Shown here in pieces: positions 27,619 through 35,223 of a stretch of DNA of 64,000 nucleotides. This DNA comes from Methylomonas sp. Its GTDB lineage: Bacteria > Pseudomonadota > Gammaproteobacteria > Methylococcales > Methylomonadaceae. How positions within the stretch are numbered: position 1 is the first letter of the stretch; each line of letters begins with the position of its first letter. The stretch lies in NCBI GenBank assembly GCA_002928965.1, contig PERU01000001.1, positions 310,001 to 374,000 on the forward strand, read 5' to 3'. Under the pieces are notes generated by a model that had not been told where the DNA came from, searched no databases, and saw nothing but the letters and a program-made list of their open reading frames with translations. Position numbers and translations under genes: made by a program.

Positions 27619-27960
27619 TTATTCTACCTCCAGTTGTTTGATACGCATTTGATCACCGGCAACGATCTGTAACGGGAAATGTCCGCATTCCGGGCAGGCA
27701 TCATAGCGTTGTTGAATCGGCACATTTTTCGCGCAGTGTGAACAGTAAGCCTGACCGGCTATGTCGATGATTTCCAACCGAGCTTGATCCGCTATCGAGT
27801 CTTGCATCACGCTGTCGAAACTAAAACGTAAAGCATCTGCTTCCACGCCTGCCAATTCGCCGATTTCCAGCCAAATCGTTTTCACTTTGCTGTATTGTTG
27901 GGCATTTGCCTGTTGTTGCAGGGTTTGCAGAATGTTCTCGCACAGCGACATTTCGTGCAT
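27619..27960 (-). CDS. hypA: hydrogenase nickel incorporation protein HypA
   Basis: A 113-residue nickel metallochaperone. It starts MHEMSLC, with His2 as nickel ligand, and has a zinc site with two CxxC pairs (CSHC and CPEC). ATG at 27960 is required by the conserved MHE start; an upstream in-frame ATG (27993) would bury it and abolish the N-terminal nickel site. The stop abuts the hypB start. Together HypA and HypB load nickel into hydrogenase large subunits. Confidence 0.94.
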   Translation of the reverse strand: MHEMSLCENILQTLQQQANAQQYSKVKTIWLEIGELAGVEADALRFSFDSVMQDSIADQARLEIIDIAGQAYCSHCAKNVPIQQRYDACPECGHFPLQIVAGDQMRIKQLEVE

Positions 27961-28235
27961 CGGCTTTGCTGGTTCAAGTGAATATGACTGCATTTTACCC
28001 GTCGAACCAGTGCTTTGATATGGAAATTTGCTTATGCCAAGGCAGCGCTGGTTAAATCCTTAGATAGGCTCAGGGCGAACGGTAAGTGTTTGATTCCTTC
28101 TGTGATCGATTGCAAGGATGCAGGCGTTAGAACTGCTCAGGAGCCGTTGCCGATAACTTGTCGAACCACTTGTGTCCCAGAGGGTATGCCGGAACGACGT
28201 GTCCGGAGTTGCGGGAAATTATTTTCAACCAAATC

Positions 28236-28466
28236 CTAACTGATCCGACTGATGGCTACAAATTTGTTTTGCGGGGTCAATTCCATCTGAAAATAGCCGC
28301 GAATGCCGTCTTTGGTCAGATAGCGTTGAATGTTGCCGGCTGGAAACTGAATGGTGCGGCCATCATCAGCGGTGGCGATGACATTTTTGGCGATACCTTG
28401 GTAGACGCTGAGAAATTGCTCGTAACTCAGGTTAAGTCTGAAACGGATAAATTGATTGCCGGCCAT
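28236..28466 (-). CDS. DUF2835-family small protein
   Basis: A 76-residue protein matching the DUF2835 pattern: FRLNLSYEQFLSVYQGIAKNV, then DDGRTIQFPAGNIQRYLTKDGIRGYF, ending with NKFVAISRI. The family is widespread in gammaproteobacteria and of unknown function; it looks like a small soluble beta-rich domain. It lies directly downstream of htpX on the same strand with a 46-base gap, so they may be co-transcribed. Confidence 0.82.
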   Translation of the reverse strand: MAGNQFIRFRLNLSYEQFLSVYQGIAKNVIATADDGRTIQFPAGNIQRYLTKDGIRGYFQMELTPQNKFVAISRIS

Positions 28467-28512
28467 GTCAATAGCACTGTGCCGGTAGAAACCGGCACAG
28501 TTGAAGAGCAGA

Positions 28513-29388
28513 TTAACGTTGATTTTGCAAAGCGGCGATACGCTCTTCCAGTGGCGGATGGCTCATGAACAAGCGTTGTACGCCACCACCATTGATGCCA
28601 AACGCTGCCAGTTCGCCCGGCAATTGTGCCGGTTCATGTGAACGTTGCAGTGCACGCAGGGCATTAATCATTTTCTGGCGACCTGCCAGATTGGCACCAC
28701 CGGCATCGGCGCGGAATTCGCGATAACGGGAGAACCACATCACCAGCATGGAAGCCAAAATCGACAGAGCAATTTGTGCCACCATTTGTACGATGTAATA
28801 GGCCGGGCCATAGCCGCGTTCGGTTTTGAACACAACCCTATCAACCACATGACCAATTACGGTGGCGAAGAAATACACAAAGGTATTTACCACGCCTTGC
28901 ATCAGTGCCATGGTGACCATGTCGCCGTTGGCAACGTGACTGATTTCATGCCCGACTACAGCTTCCACTTCATCGGCGCTCATGCTTTGCAGCAGACCGG
29001 TGCTGACCGCGACCAGTGCATTATTACGGTTGGCGCCTGTGGCAAAGGCGTTAGGCTCGGGTGCCTGGAAAATACCGACTTCCGGCATGCCAATCCCGGC
29101 CTGACGGGATTGTCTTTCGACAATACTGAGCAGCCATTGTTCGGTCTGGTTTTGCGGATGGTCGATGACATGCACGCCCATGGCGCTTTTGGCCGACCAC
29201 TTGGACATGAACAGCGAAATAATCGAACCGGCCATGCCAATGACGGCAGACATCACCAACAAGGCATCCAGGTTTAAATTCACGCCTTGTGCATCAAGGG
29301 TGCTTTTTAAGCCCAGTACGCTAAAAATCACGCTAATTGCGATCATAATCGCTACGTTGGTAGCCAAAAATAGCAATATTCTTATCAT
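28513..29388 (-). CDS. htpX: membrane zinc metalloprotease HtpX
   Basis: A 291-residue inner-membrane M48 protease that degrades misfolded membrane proteins under stress. The zinc motif HEISH is preceded by DEVEAVVG and the third ligand lies in REFRADAGGANL. Membrane segments are seen at the N-terminus (ILLFLATNVAIMIAISVIF), near residues 40-60, and after the HEISH region (VYFFATVIGHVVD, IALSILASMLVMWF). Length matches the E. coli enzyme. On the other strand 29498 begins a divergent gene. Confidence 0.95.
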   Translation of the reverse strand: MIRILLFLATNVAIMIAISVIFSVLGLKSTLDAQGVNLNLDALLVMSAVIGMAGSIISLFMSKWSAKSAMGVHVIDHPQNQTEQWLLSIVERQSRQAGIGMPEVGIFQAPEPNAFATGANRNNALVAVSTGLLQSMSADEVEAVVGHEISHVANGDMVTMALMQGVVNTFVYFFATVIGHVVDRVVFKTERGYGPAYYIVQMVAQIALSILASMLVMWFSRYREFRADAGGANLAGRQKMINALRALQRSHEPAQLPGELAAFGINGGGVQRLFMSHPPLEERIAALQNQR

Positions 29389-29497
29389 TGTAATGATCCT
29401 CTGTGGTTGGTTGTTGCAGACAAGGTGGGTGCAAAATGATTAAATTCAAGGCTTTGAGTGATAATATGTCATAAAGTTTATTTTAGGGGGCTAGAAA

Positions 29498-30613
29498 ATG
29501 AAAGGATCAAAGTCGGCATTTTTATTGGTGATGCTGTTGTTGACGCCACTGGCGTTTGCAGCAGCGCCCAATCATGATGCCGTGTTGAAGCAATTACAAT
29601 TACCATACGGCTTCAAAATTTCAATTTTTGCTGAAAACGTGCCCAATGCCCGGCAAATTGCGGTGGGTGAATACGGTGCAGTATTTGTCGGCACCCGGGA
29701 TGGCAATGTTTACGCTTTAAAGGACAATGACGGTGATGGAGTGGCAGAGCAGCGATTTATCGTGGCGCAAAATCTATATATGCCGAATGGTGTGGCCTAT
29801 AAAAGTGGCGCATTGTATGTAGCGGAAGTGAATCGGATTATCCGCTTTAATGAAATTGAGTCGAGTCTGGATAATCCCCCCATCCCCACGGTGGTGTTTG
29901 ACAAATTACCCTCTGAAAAACACCACGGCTGGAAATATTTGCGCTTTGGCCCTGACGGCAAACTATACAGCTCAGTAGGTGCGCCCTGTAACGTCTGCAA
30001 ACCGGACGGAAAAATCTACGGTTCCATGTTTCGTGTCAATACCGATGGAACTGATTTTCAGATTATAGCGGAGGGCATTCGGAATACGGTCGGCTTCGAT
30101 TGGGAACCCAGAACTCAGCATTTGTTTTTTAACGATAATGGCAGAGACAATTTAGGCGACGATGTGCCAGCGGATGAATTGAATCAATGGACCGGGACCT
30201 ATGCTGATTATGGTTTTCCTTATTGCCATGCCGGCATTGTGCCAGATCCCGAATTTACAGGTAAAGCCAAGTGCGCTTTGCTGAAAGGCCCCGTCTGGCG
30301 TTACAAAGCCCATGTAGCACCACTGGGTATGCGTTTTTATACCGGTTCACAATTCCCGGAACACTATTACAAACAGTTGTTTGTGGCTCAACATGGTTCT
30401 TGGAATCGCAGTCAGCCGCAGGGTTATCAGGTGGCATTGATCAAGTTTCGAGGATCAGAGCCCTTTAGCGAGCAGCCCTTTATAACGGGTTGGCTAACTC
30501 AAAATAACGAAGTGCTGGGTCGGCCAGTGGATATTGTGCAGTTGCCCAATGGCAGTTTGTTGATTAGCGATGACAAATTAGGCGTGATCTATAAAGTCGA
30601 GTACCGTCCGTGA
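29498..30613 (+). CDS. periplasmic sorbosone/glucose-dehydrogenase-like beta-propeller
   Basis: A 371-residue exported protein with a signal peptide (SAFLLVMLLLTPLAFAAAP). The body is a six-bladed propeller of the soluble PQQ glucose/sorbosone dehydrogenase type: VGTRDGNVYALKDNDGDG, YMPNGVAYKSGALYVAEVNRI, HHGWKYLRFGPDGKLY, GIRNTVGFDWEP, HGSWNRSQPQGY and RPVDIVQLPNGSLLISDD. Family members oxidise aldoses or aldehydes using PQQ; substrate and cofactor here are inferred. It has a good AGGGGG upstream. The stop overlaps the GTG of nudF. Confidence 0.82.
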   Translation: MKGSKSAFLLVMLLLTPLAFAAAPNHDAVLKQLQLPYGFKISIFAENVPNARQIAVGEYGAVFVGTRDGNVYALKDNDGDGVAEQRFIVAQNLYMPNGVAYKSGALYVAEVNRIIRFNEIESSLDNPPIPTVVFDKLPSEKHHGWKYLRFGPDGKLYSSVGAPCNVCKPDGKIYGSMFRVNTDGTDFQIIAEGIRNTVGFDWEPRTQHLFFNDNGRDNLGDDVPADELNQWTGTYADYGFPYCHAGIVPDPEFTGKAKCALLKGPVWRYKAHVAPLGMRFYTGSQFPEHYYKQLFVAQHGSWNRSQPQGYQVALIKFRGSEPFSEQPFITGWLTQNNEVLGRPVDIVQLPNGSLLISDDKLGVIYKVEYRP

Positions 30614-31209
30614 GTTTGAAACAATTTGAAGTGCTTGATACTGAAACGGTTTATCAAGGTTTTTTTAGGCTGGAACAGTACACCTTAAAACATACTTTAT
30701 TCAAAGGGGGGTGGAGTCAACCCATAACCCGTGAATTATTTCGACGTGGCAATTGTGTGGCGGTATTGCTGTATGATCCTCAACGGGATGAAGTGGTGTT
30801 GATTGAACAATTTCGGGTGGGTGCTGTGCATCAGCCTGATAGGGCATGGTTGATCGAAATTGTCGCCGGCGCAATCGAGGCAGGCGAAACGGCAGAAGAT
30901 GTAGCCTACCGCGAGGCAATTGAGGAGGCGGGTTGTGAGATAAAAGAACTCCTGGAAATTCAGCAGTTTTATACCACCCCTGGTGGTTGCTCGGAACGTA
31001 TTACATTATTTTGTGGCCGAGTGGATAGCTCGGCTGTTGGCGGTGTACATGGATTGGTCGAAGAGGACGAAGATATTCGGGTGACCGCTGTTAAGTTTGC
31101 GCAGGTGTTTAAAATGCTGGAGGATGGTGATATTGAATCCGGCATTCCCATTATCGCTATCCAATGGTTGTACATCCATCGTGAACAGTTAAGAGCTCGC
31201 TGGCTGTAA
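30610..31209 (+). CDS. nudF: ADP-ribose pyrophosphatase (Nudix)
   Basis: A 199-residue Nudix hydrolase that splits ADP-ribose to AMP and ribose-5-phosphate. The Nudix box reads GAIEAGETAEDVAYREAIEEAGCE, followed by the family FYTTPGGCSERITLFCGR. Length fits NudF. The start is GTG at 30610, overlapping the stop of the dehydrogenase gene, with no better ATG nearby. Confidence 0.9.
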   Translation: MSLKQFEVLDTETVYQGFFRLEQYTLKHTLFKGGWSQPITRELFRRGNCVAVLLYDPQRDEVVLIEQFRVGAVHQPDRAWLIEIVAGAIEAGETAEDVAYREAIEEAGCEIKELLEIQQFYTTPGGCSERITLFCGRVDSSAVGGVHGLVEEDEDIRVTAVKFAQVFKMLEDGDIESGIPIIAIQWLYIHREQLRARWL

Positions 31210-31325
31210 CAATACTAAACAAAGCTTATTTTTGTTACGCTATTCAAAGCTTGTTAATTGCCGACTGAAATCGGATCATTTATAGTCTATAAACCTAATT
31301 TCATTGAACTTTAAAGCCTAACTTT

Positions 31326-31970
31326 GTGGCCAATATTCTGATTTATTCCAATAATCCAAAGCACTCTGCGATTTGGTCGCATGCTTTGATTGCCGACCAT
31401 AGCGTTAGCAGATTGTTGAATGCGCGGCTGGAATACCATGCGGATGCGGTGATCTTTGATGGTTGCAAGCTCGATGAGGATATGGGGTTGATGACTATGT
31501 TTGCCAACCAAAACACCCGGATTTTGGTGGTGGGGTCAAACTGGCCGGATGAACGGCAGATAGACATTATCGTGCGAGGCGCTGCGGGGTATTGCGAAGA
31601 GCTGGAAGTGCCGCAAACATTGAAGCGTGCCGTAGACTGTATCTTAAAAGGTGATGTGTGGATACGGCGCACGTTGGTGCCTAAAGTCATTGGTGTGCTG
31701 TCCGGGCATCTGCAACATAACAACACTCATCACTTGAGTACTGATGAACGCGAGAAACTGATTCGGATGGCGGATTCGTTATCCACTCGTGAAATCGAAG
31801 TGGCCAATATGATCAGGCAAGGTGAAAACAATCGCAAAATTGCCGAAGCCATGAATATATCCGAGCGGACTGTGAAAGCTCACTTGTCTTCGATTTTTAG
31901 AAAATTCGATGTCGATGATCGGCTGCGTCTGGCGATACGCCTGAAAGAAGTGGATCAATACCGCATGTAG
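31326..31970 (+). CDS. LuxR/NarL-type regulator with atypical receiver
   Basis: A 214-residue protein. The C-terminal quarter is a classic LuxR helix-turn-helix (LSTREIEVANMIRQGENNRKIAEAMNISERTVKAHLSSIFRKF). The N-terminal ~120 residues have receiver-like strands, with VIFDG placing Asp45 at a possible phosphorylation site, but the acidic pocket pair near residue 8-10 is replaced by SNN. It may therefore act without Mg-dependent phosphorylation. The start is GTG at 31326. No partner kinase is next to it. Confidence 0.82.
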   Translation: MANILIYSNNPKHSAIWSHALIADHSVSRLLNARLEYHADAVIFDGCKLDEDMGLMTMFANQNTRILVVGSNWPDERQIDIIVRGAAGYCEELEVPQTLKRAVDCILKGDVWIRRTLVPKVIGVLSGHLQHNNTHHLSTDEREKLIRMADSLSTREIEVANMIRQGENNRKIAEAMNISERTVKAHLSSIFRKFDVDDRLRLAIRLKEVDQYRM

Positions 31971-32038
31971 TTTAATTCTGGAGACGCCTTAGTTCAGCGC
32001 CCCCGCGGCATCAGTTTCAGGAAAAACATCCCCGGTGT

Positions 32039-32785
32039 TTAAACAAAACTTTCCAGTGACAGTGTGTTAAATCCATGCGCTGCAGCAGTGATTTTATCTT
32101 CTGCGGTGTTATAACCCCAGTCGGCAAAAAACAGTTTCACGGCAGCAAGTTCAGGGTGTTTTTGCACATTGATCAAGGTCTGTAGTCTATCTTCTAAAAA
32201 TTCAATTGTCTGTTGTGGATGGTTTTTTGCAACAATTTTCAGTACATCCGGTTTGCTCATGTTGCGGTCTAACCCATAAATTCGTTCATCTGCCAGATTA
32301 ATTCCATGGGCGTTTAAAATTTTTCTGATAAATCGTTCATGCTTGGTGGTGATGATGTACCAGGTTTCAGCGTGTCCCAGTAGCTGCAATTTTTCCTTGA
32401 TGCCAGGGAAAAGTGGATTCATGGCAATCCAGCCAGCCCGATCATTTGCAATCCAGATATCCCGGGTTGCGCCAAACAGTGTTTTAAGATCGTCGGCAGT
32501 TACGTTGGCGTGCTGCATCAGTTGTTGAATCTTTGCATGGTAATTGCTGAAGATACTTGCACAACTTTCCCCCAAAAATAACAGACGCATGGCCAAAATC
32601 GCTTCAAAGCCGGTTTCAATAATGGGTCTTACTAAACGAAATTGCTCGATGAAGGCCGGCGGCGTGTCGGCAGGCATATCTGCCCAAAGTTGCCCTGCGG
32701 CCTTCCAGCCGGTGATGGCTGTTTCAATAGCGCTATCACAGATAACGCCATCAAAATCGAATGCATGAATGATGGAATGGCTCAT
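32039..32785 (-). CDS. HAD-superfamily hydrolase
   Basis: A 248-residue HAD phosphatase-like protein. Motif I is DFDGVICDS (nucleophile Asp10, acid/base Asp12), a threonine in IITTKHERF serves as motif II, and FLEDRLQTL supplies the acidic motif IV. It has an inserted cap domain of about 100 residues. Similar proteins are annotated as phosphoglycolate phosphatase-like, but substrate cannot be deduced. It stands alone on the minus strand. Confidence 0.82.
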   Translation of the reverse strand: MSHSIIHAFDFDGVICDSAIETAITGWKAAGQLWADMPADTPPAFIEQFRLVRPIIETGFEAILAMRLLFLGESCASIFSNYHAKIQQLMQHANVTADDLKTLFGATRDIWIANDRAGWIAMNPLFPGIKEKLQLLGHAETWYIITTKHERFIRKILNAHGINLADERIYGLDRNMSKPDVLKIVAKNHPQQTIEFLEDRLQTLINVQKHPELAAVKLFFADWGYNTAEDKITAAAHGFNTLSLESFV

Positions 32786-33284
32786 TGTGGTTTTTCAGTC
32801 GGTAAATATAGAAAAGCTGCTCATTGTAGCCGATGCCGTTGGTTATAAAGGCACAAGCTTGAAGGATTTTGTTTGTGTAACCAAAATTTGTGATCAAAGT
32901 CAGAATCAGGCCGACTAAACTCCTTGTGAGGCTGTCGTAAAAGTCGAAACAGTTCCTTCTCCCACCGGGAGAAGGTTAGGATGAGGGCATATAAATCAGC
33001 TGTTTGCATTATATATTCCCCTCACCCCAGCCCTCTCCCGCGAGGAGAGGGGACGACAGGGTCCATCCGTTCGGATGGTGAAATGAGTTAAGATTTTACT
33101 GGGTGGGGCTTCTGCGGATAATTCACGTCCTGTATAGTTCTTTTGAAATTACCGGTTTTTGAGTGTTTTGTAATAGATCAGGCGCAGGAATTAACACAGT
33201 CTTATTCTCATGCTCAATGAATGCATTAGCTATGATCGATAATTAAGCATGGCTACTAAAAATTTCCAATCACAACATTTGAAT
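32786..33284. other. intergenic region with a repeat
   Basis: About 500 bases between divergently read genes. It contains a degraded copy of the family-2 element at 32928-33060; the rest is AT-rich and probably carries the promoters of both flanking genes, although I cannot fix their elements. Confidence 0.5.
32928..33060. mobile_element. MITE-like element, family 2, degraded copy
   Basis: Closely matches 46215-46356. The left end GAGGCTGTCGTAAAAGTCG is intact; the right end decays after the CCCTCTCCCGCGAGGAGAGGG hairpin into GACGACAGGG. Two internal hairpins are present, one built on CCTTCTCCCACCGGGAGAAGG. It has no open frame. Confidence 0.7.
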
Positions 33285-33989
33285 ATGTCTAAAATTTATC
33301 AGAGTATTTTATTTTTTATTATTAGCTTTTATGCAAGCAATGCATTTTCAGGGTCTGTAAACGATGATTGGTCGGTATGGTTAAGTAATACCTATCAAAC
33401 TGATTTTGGTGGTAGTAAATATCTGGCATTTTTAGAGTTGGCACCTCGAACCAGAAATGATAACGCTGAGTTTAGCCAAAGTATTGTAAGGCCATTAATT
33501 GGCTATAAATTAACCGAAAAGCTACAAATTGGTCTAAGTTATACTTGGCAGGGTGAATATAGTCAGCAGGCTGATTTTGATCTGGCTACAAACGACGCTA
33601 TGCAGCAATTGCAATGGATAGATAATCTAACCCCACAGCTGAATTTTCAATATCGTTTTCGACTTGAACAGCGGTTTTTTGCACATGAGGATGACATCGG
33701 CCATCGTATGCGACATCGAGTCAGATTTGTATATTCCTTAACGGATAGCAACGCCTATTTGATTGCCGCTGACGAATTATTCGTTTACTTCAATTCGATT
33801 GATGAAGGTCGCTTATCACATTCTGTTCAAACAGGTGTCAATCAAAACCGTACTTATCTGGGGGTTGGGTATAAATTAACTCCTGAACTAAATATTGACA
33901 CGGGTTATCAACTCCAGTATGTACATAATTACGGCACAGCGGATTTAGTAAATCATGTTTGGTTAACAAACGTTAACGTTAATTTCTAG
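33285..33989 (+). CDS. DUF2490-type outer-membrane-like protein
   Basis: A 234-residue exported protein. The N-terminus is a signal peptide (MSKIYQSILFFIISFYASNAFSG), followed by alternating amphipathic beta strands such as LQIGLSYTWQGEYS, QYRFRLEQRFF, RHRVRFVYSL and NRTYLGVGYKLTPELNIDTGYQLQY, ending in an aromatic residue (VNVNF), as beta-barrel proteins do. This fits the DUF2490 family of unknown function. An earlier in-frame ATG at 33249 would precede the signal peptide; 33285 is preferred for that reason. Confidence 0.75.
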   Translation: MSKIYQSILFFIISFYASNAFSGSVNDDWSVWLSNTYQTDFGGSKYLAFLELAPRTRNDNAEFSQSIVRPLIGYKLTEKLQIGLSYTWQGEYSQQADFDLATNDAMQQLQWIDNLTPQLNFQYRFRLEQRFFAHEDDIGHRMRHRVRFVYSLTDSNAYLIAADELFVYFNSIDEGRLSHSVQTGVNQNRTYLGVGYKLTPELNIDTGYQLQYVHNYGTADLVNHVWLTNVNVNF

Positions 33990-34032
33990 ATTACCAATTT
34001 TTTCAGGTTCCAATATTCTGGATGAGGCATAC

Positions 34033-34428
34033 ATGAATAAACTGCAATGGCAGGATAAATACAAAGTGGGTAACGAGGTTGTAGACAGTCAGCATCAGCA
34101 GTTATTTGAACTGGCTAAACTCACTATAGAAGCTAGCGATCATGCTGAAATTACACGGTTATTCATGTTGTTTTACAAGCACGTCAGAGAGCATTTTAAA
34201 ACTGAAGAAGATTTTATGCGGAATATTAACTATGAGGGCTACCTGCAACATTTGGAGGCGCATAATAAAATGCTGGATCATTTAATTGAAGTGAGTGAAA
34301 AACAACATAGCAAGCAACTCGTATCAGCAGAGATACAAACGTTTGTTGAAAGCTGGGTGCTTGAGCATATTCTGGAAGAAGATCTGAAACTGGATCATGA
34401 TTTAAAGCAGCATAAACGCTTCAAATGA
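34033..34428 (+). CDS. bacteriohemerythrin
   Basis: A 131-residue single-domain hemerythrin with a di-iron oxygen-binding site in a four-helix bundle. The iron ligands are visible as DSQHQQLFELA, YKHVREHFKTEEDFM, LQHLEAHNKMLDHL and the C-terminal EHILEEDLKLDHDL. Homologues in Methylococcus deliver oxygen to particulate methane monooxygenase, and others act in oxygen sensing. It lies next to the chemotaxis genes but on the opposite strand. This gene fits a methanotroph but does not prove it. Confidence 0.93.
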   Translation: MNKLQWQDKYKVGNEVVDSQHQQLFELAKLTIEASDHAEITRLFMLFYKHVREHFKTEEDFMRNINYEGYLQHLEAHNKMLDHLIEVSEKQHSKQLVSAEIQTFVESWVLEHILEEDLKLDHDLKQHKRFK

Positions 34429-34430
34429 TC

Positions 34431-34587
34431 TGATTATAAAGACGCTTCAGCTGTAAACACCGTCTCTCAGGCAAGTGGATTGCTGAGATCCAAGGGTTAA
34501 GGATGGCAAGCGTTTAACAGACCCGTATAGTCAGATTCCGGCAACCCATACCCGAATGACGTTGTTGCTGAAGCAGCTTTCTAATCA
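34431..34587. mobile_element. MITE-like element, family 3, with both ends
   Basis: A 157-bp non-coding stretch starting TGATTATAAAGACGCTTCAG and ending in the approximate inverse (reads TGATTAGAAAGCTGCTTCAG on the other strand). It fills most of the space between the convergent bacteriohemerythrin and cheW genes. Single-ended relatives occur near 43188, 54551 and 55182. Confidence 0.65.
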
Positions 34588-34604
34588 TGATGCGGGTTTG
34601 TTAT

Positions 34605-34637
34605 GCAGCCAGTCCGGTATAGATCCGGATTGGCTGC
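34605..34637. terminator. stem-loop between convergent genes
   Basis: GCAGCCAGTCCGG (34605-34617) pairs with CCGGATTGGCTGC (34625-34637), one wobble pair, 7-base loop. It is placed 18 bases past the cheW stop on the minus strand. The following bases are not U-rich, so termination strength is uncertain. Confidence 0.5.
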
Positions 34638-34654
34638 GATTTGATGGGTTGATA

Positions 34655-35206
34655 TTAGTCTGCAGATTCAGCAATACGACTGCCAGAAGATTCAGTAATC
34701 TGGCCCAACTGGGATAATTCTTCCAGGGACAGAACTTTATTGATAGCCAGCAAGATTATAAATTTTTCGTCAACCCTGGCCATGGATTGAATAAAGTCAG
34801 TACGGATGTCTGTACCAAAATCAGGTGCAGGTTGAATGTTATCAGGAGGAATTTCCAGAATCTCCCTCACTTCATCAACCAACATACCGATCAGTTGCAC
34901 ACTATCGGCCATCTCAACTTCAACCAGCACGATACAACTGCGTTTACTGACTTCAGCACATTGGTGCTTGAGTCTGGCCGACAAATCTATTACCGGTACG
35001 ACATTGCCACGAAGATTAATGACCCCGTGAATATAATCGGGCGTCAAAGGTACGTGGGTTATGTTGGCTATTTCTATGATTTCCTTGACATCCAGGATAC
35101 TGATAGCAAAGCTTTCCTTATCCACCAGAAAGGTCAAATATTGCCCGACTTGTTCCTGACTGGCTAAAGCATGGTGACTGCTTTCTTTTCGAATCAGTTT
35201 GCTCAT
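34655..35206 (-). CDS. cheW: chemotaxis coupling protein
   Basis: A 183-residue CheW, the SH3-like adaptor linking receptors to CheA. The body reads QYLTFLVDKESFAISILDVKEI, then HGVINLRGNVVPVIDL and VRDEVREILEIPPDNI-like (seen as VDEVREILEIPPDNIQPAP), all family marks. It has about 20 extra residues at each end over a minimal CheW. It is the last gene of the minus-strand chemotaxis operon, just downstream of the receptor gene. Confidence 0.93.
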   Translation of the reverse strand: MSKLIRKESSHHALASQEQVGQYLTFLVDKESFAISILDVKEIIEIANITHVPLTPDYIHGVINLRGNVVPVIDLSARLKHQCAEVSKRSCIVLVEVEMADSVQLIGMLVDEVREILEIPPDNIQPAPDFGTDIRTDFIQSMARVDEKFIILLAINKVLSLEELSQLGQITESSGSRIAESAD

Positions 35207-35223
35207 GGTCTGTTCTCCGAGAA

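Noticed and set aside
28015-28239. Plus-strand open frame between hypA and the DUF2835 gene
   Set aside because: No family pattern or ribosome site; it covers a REP-like GGCTCAGGGCGAACGG segment.
28645-29277. Long (210-codon) open frame antisense to htpX
   Set aside because: It is a shadow of htpX codon usage; the translation is rich in His/Gln/Asn with no domain, whereas htpX on the other strand is unmistakable.
32928-33060. CRISPR or tandem-repeat array
   Set aside because: The hairpins CCTTCTCCC...GGGAGAAGG look repeat-like, but there is no regular repeat/spacer spacing; the match to 46215-46356 shows a dispersed element instead. No CRISPR array was seen anywhere in the window.
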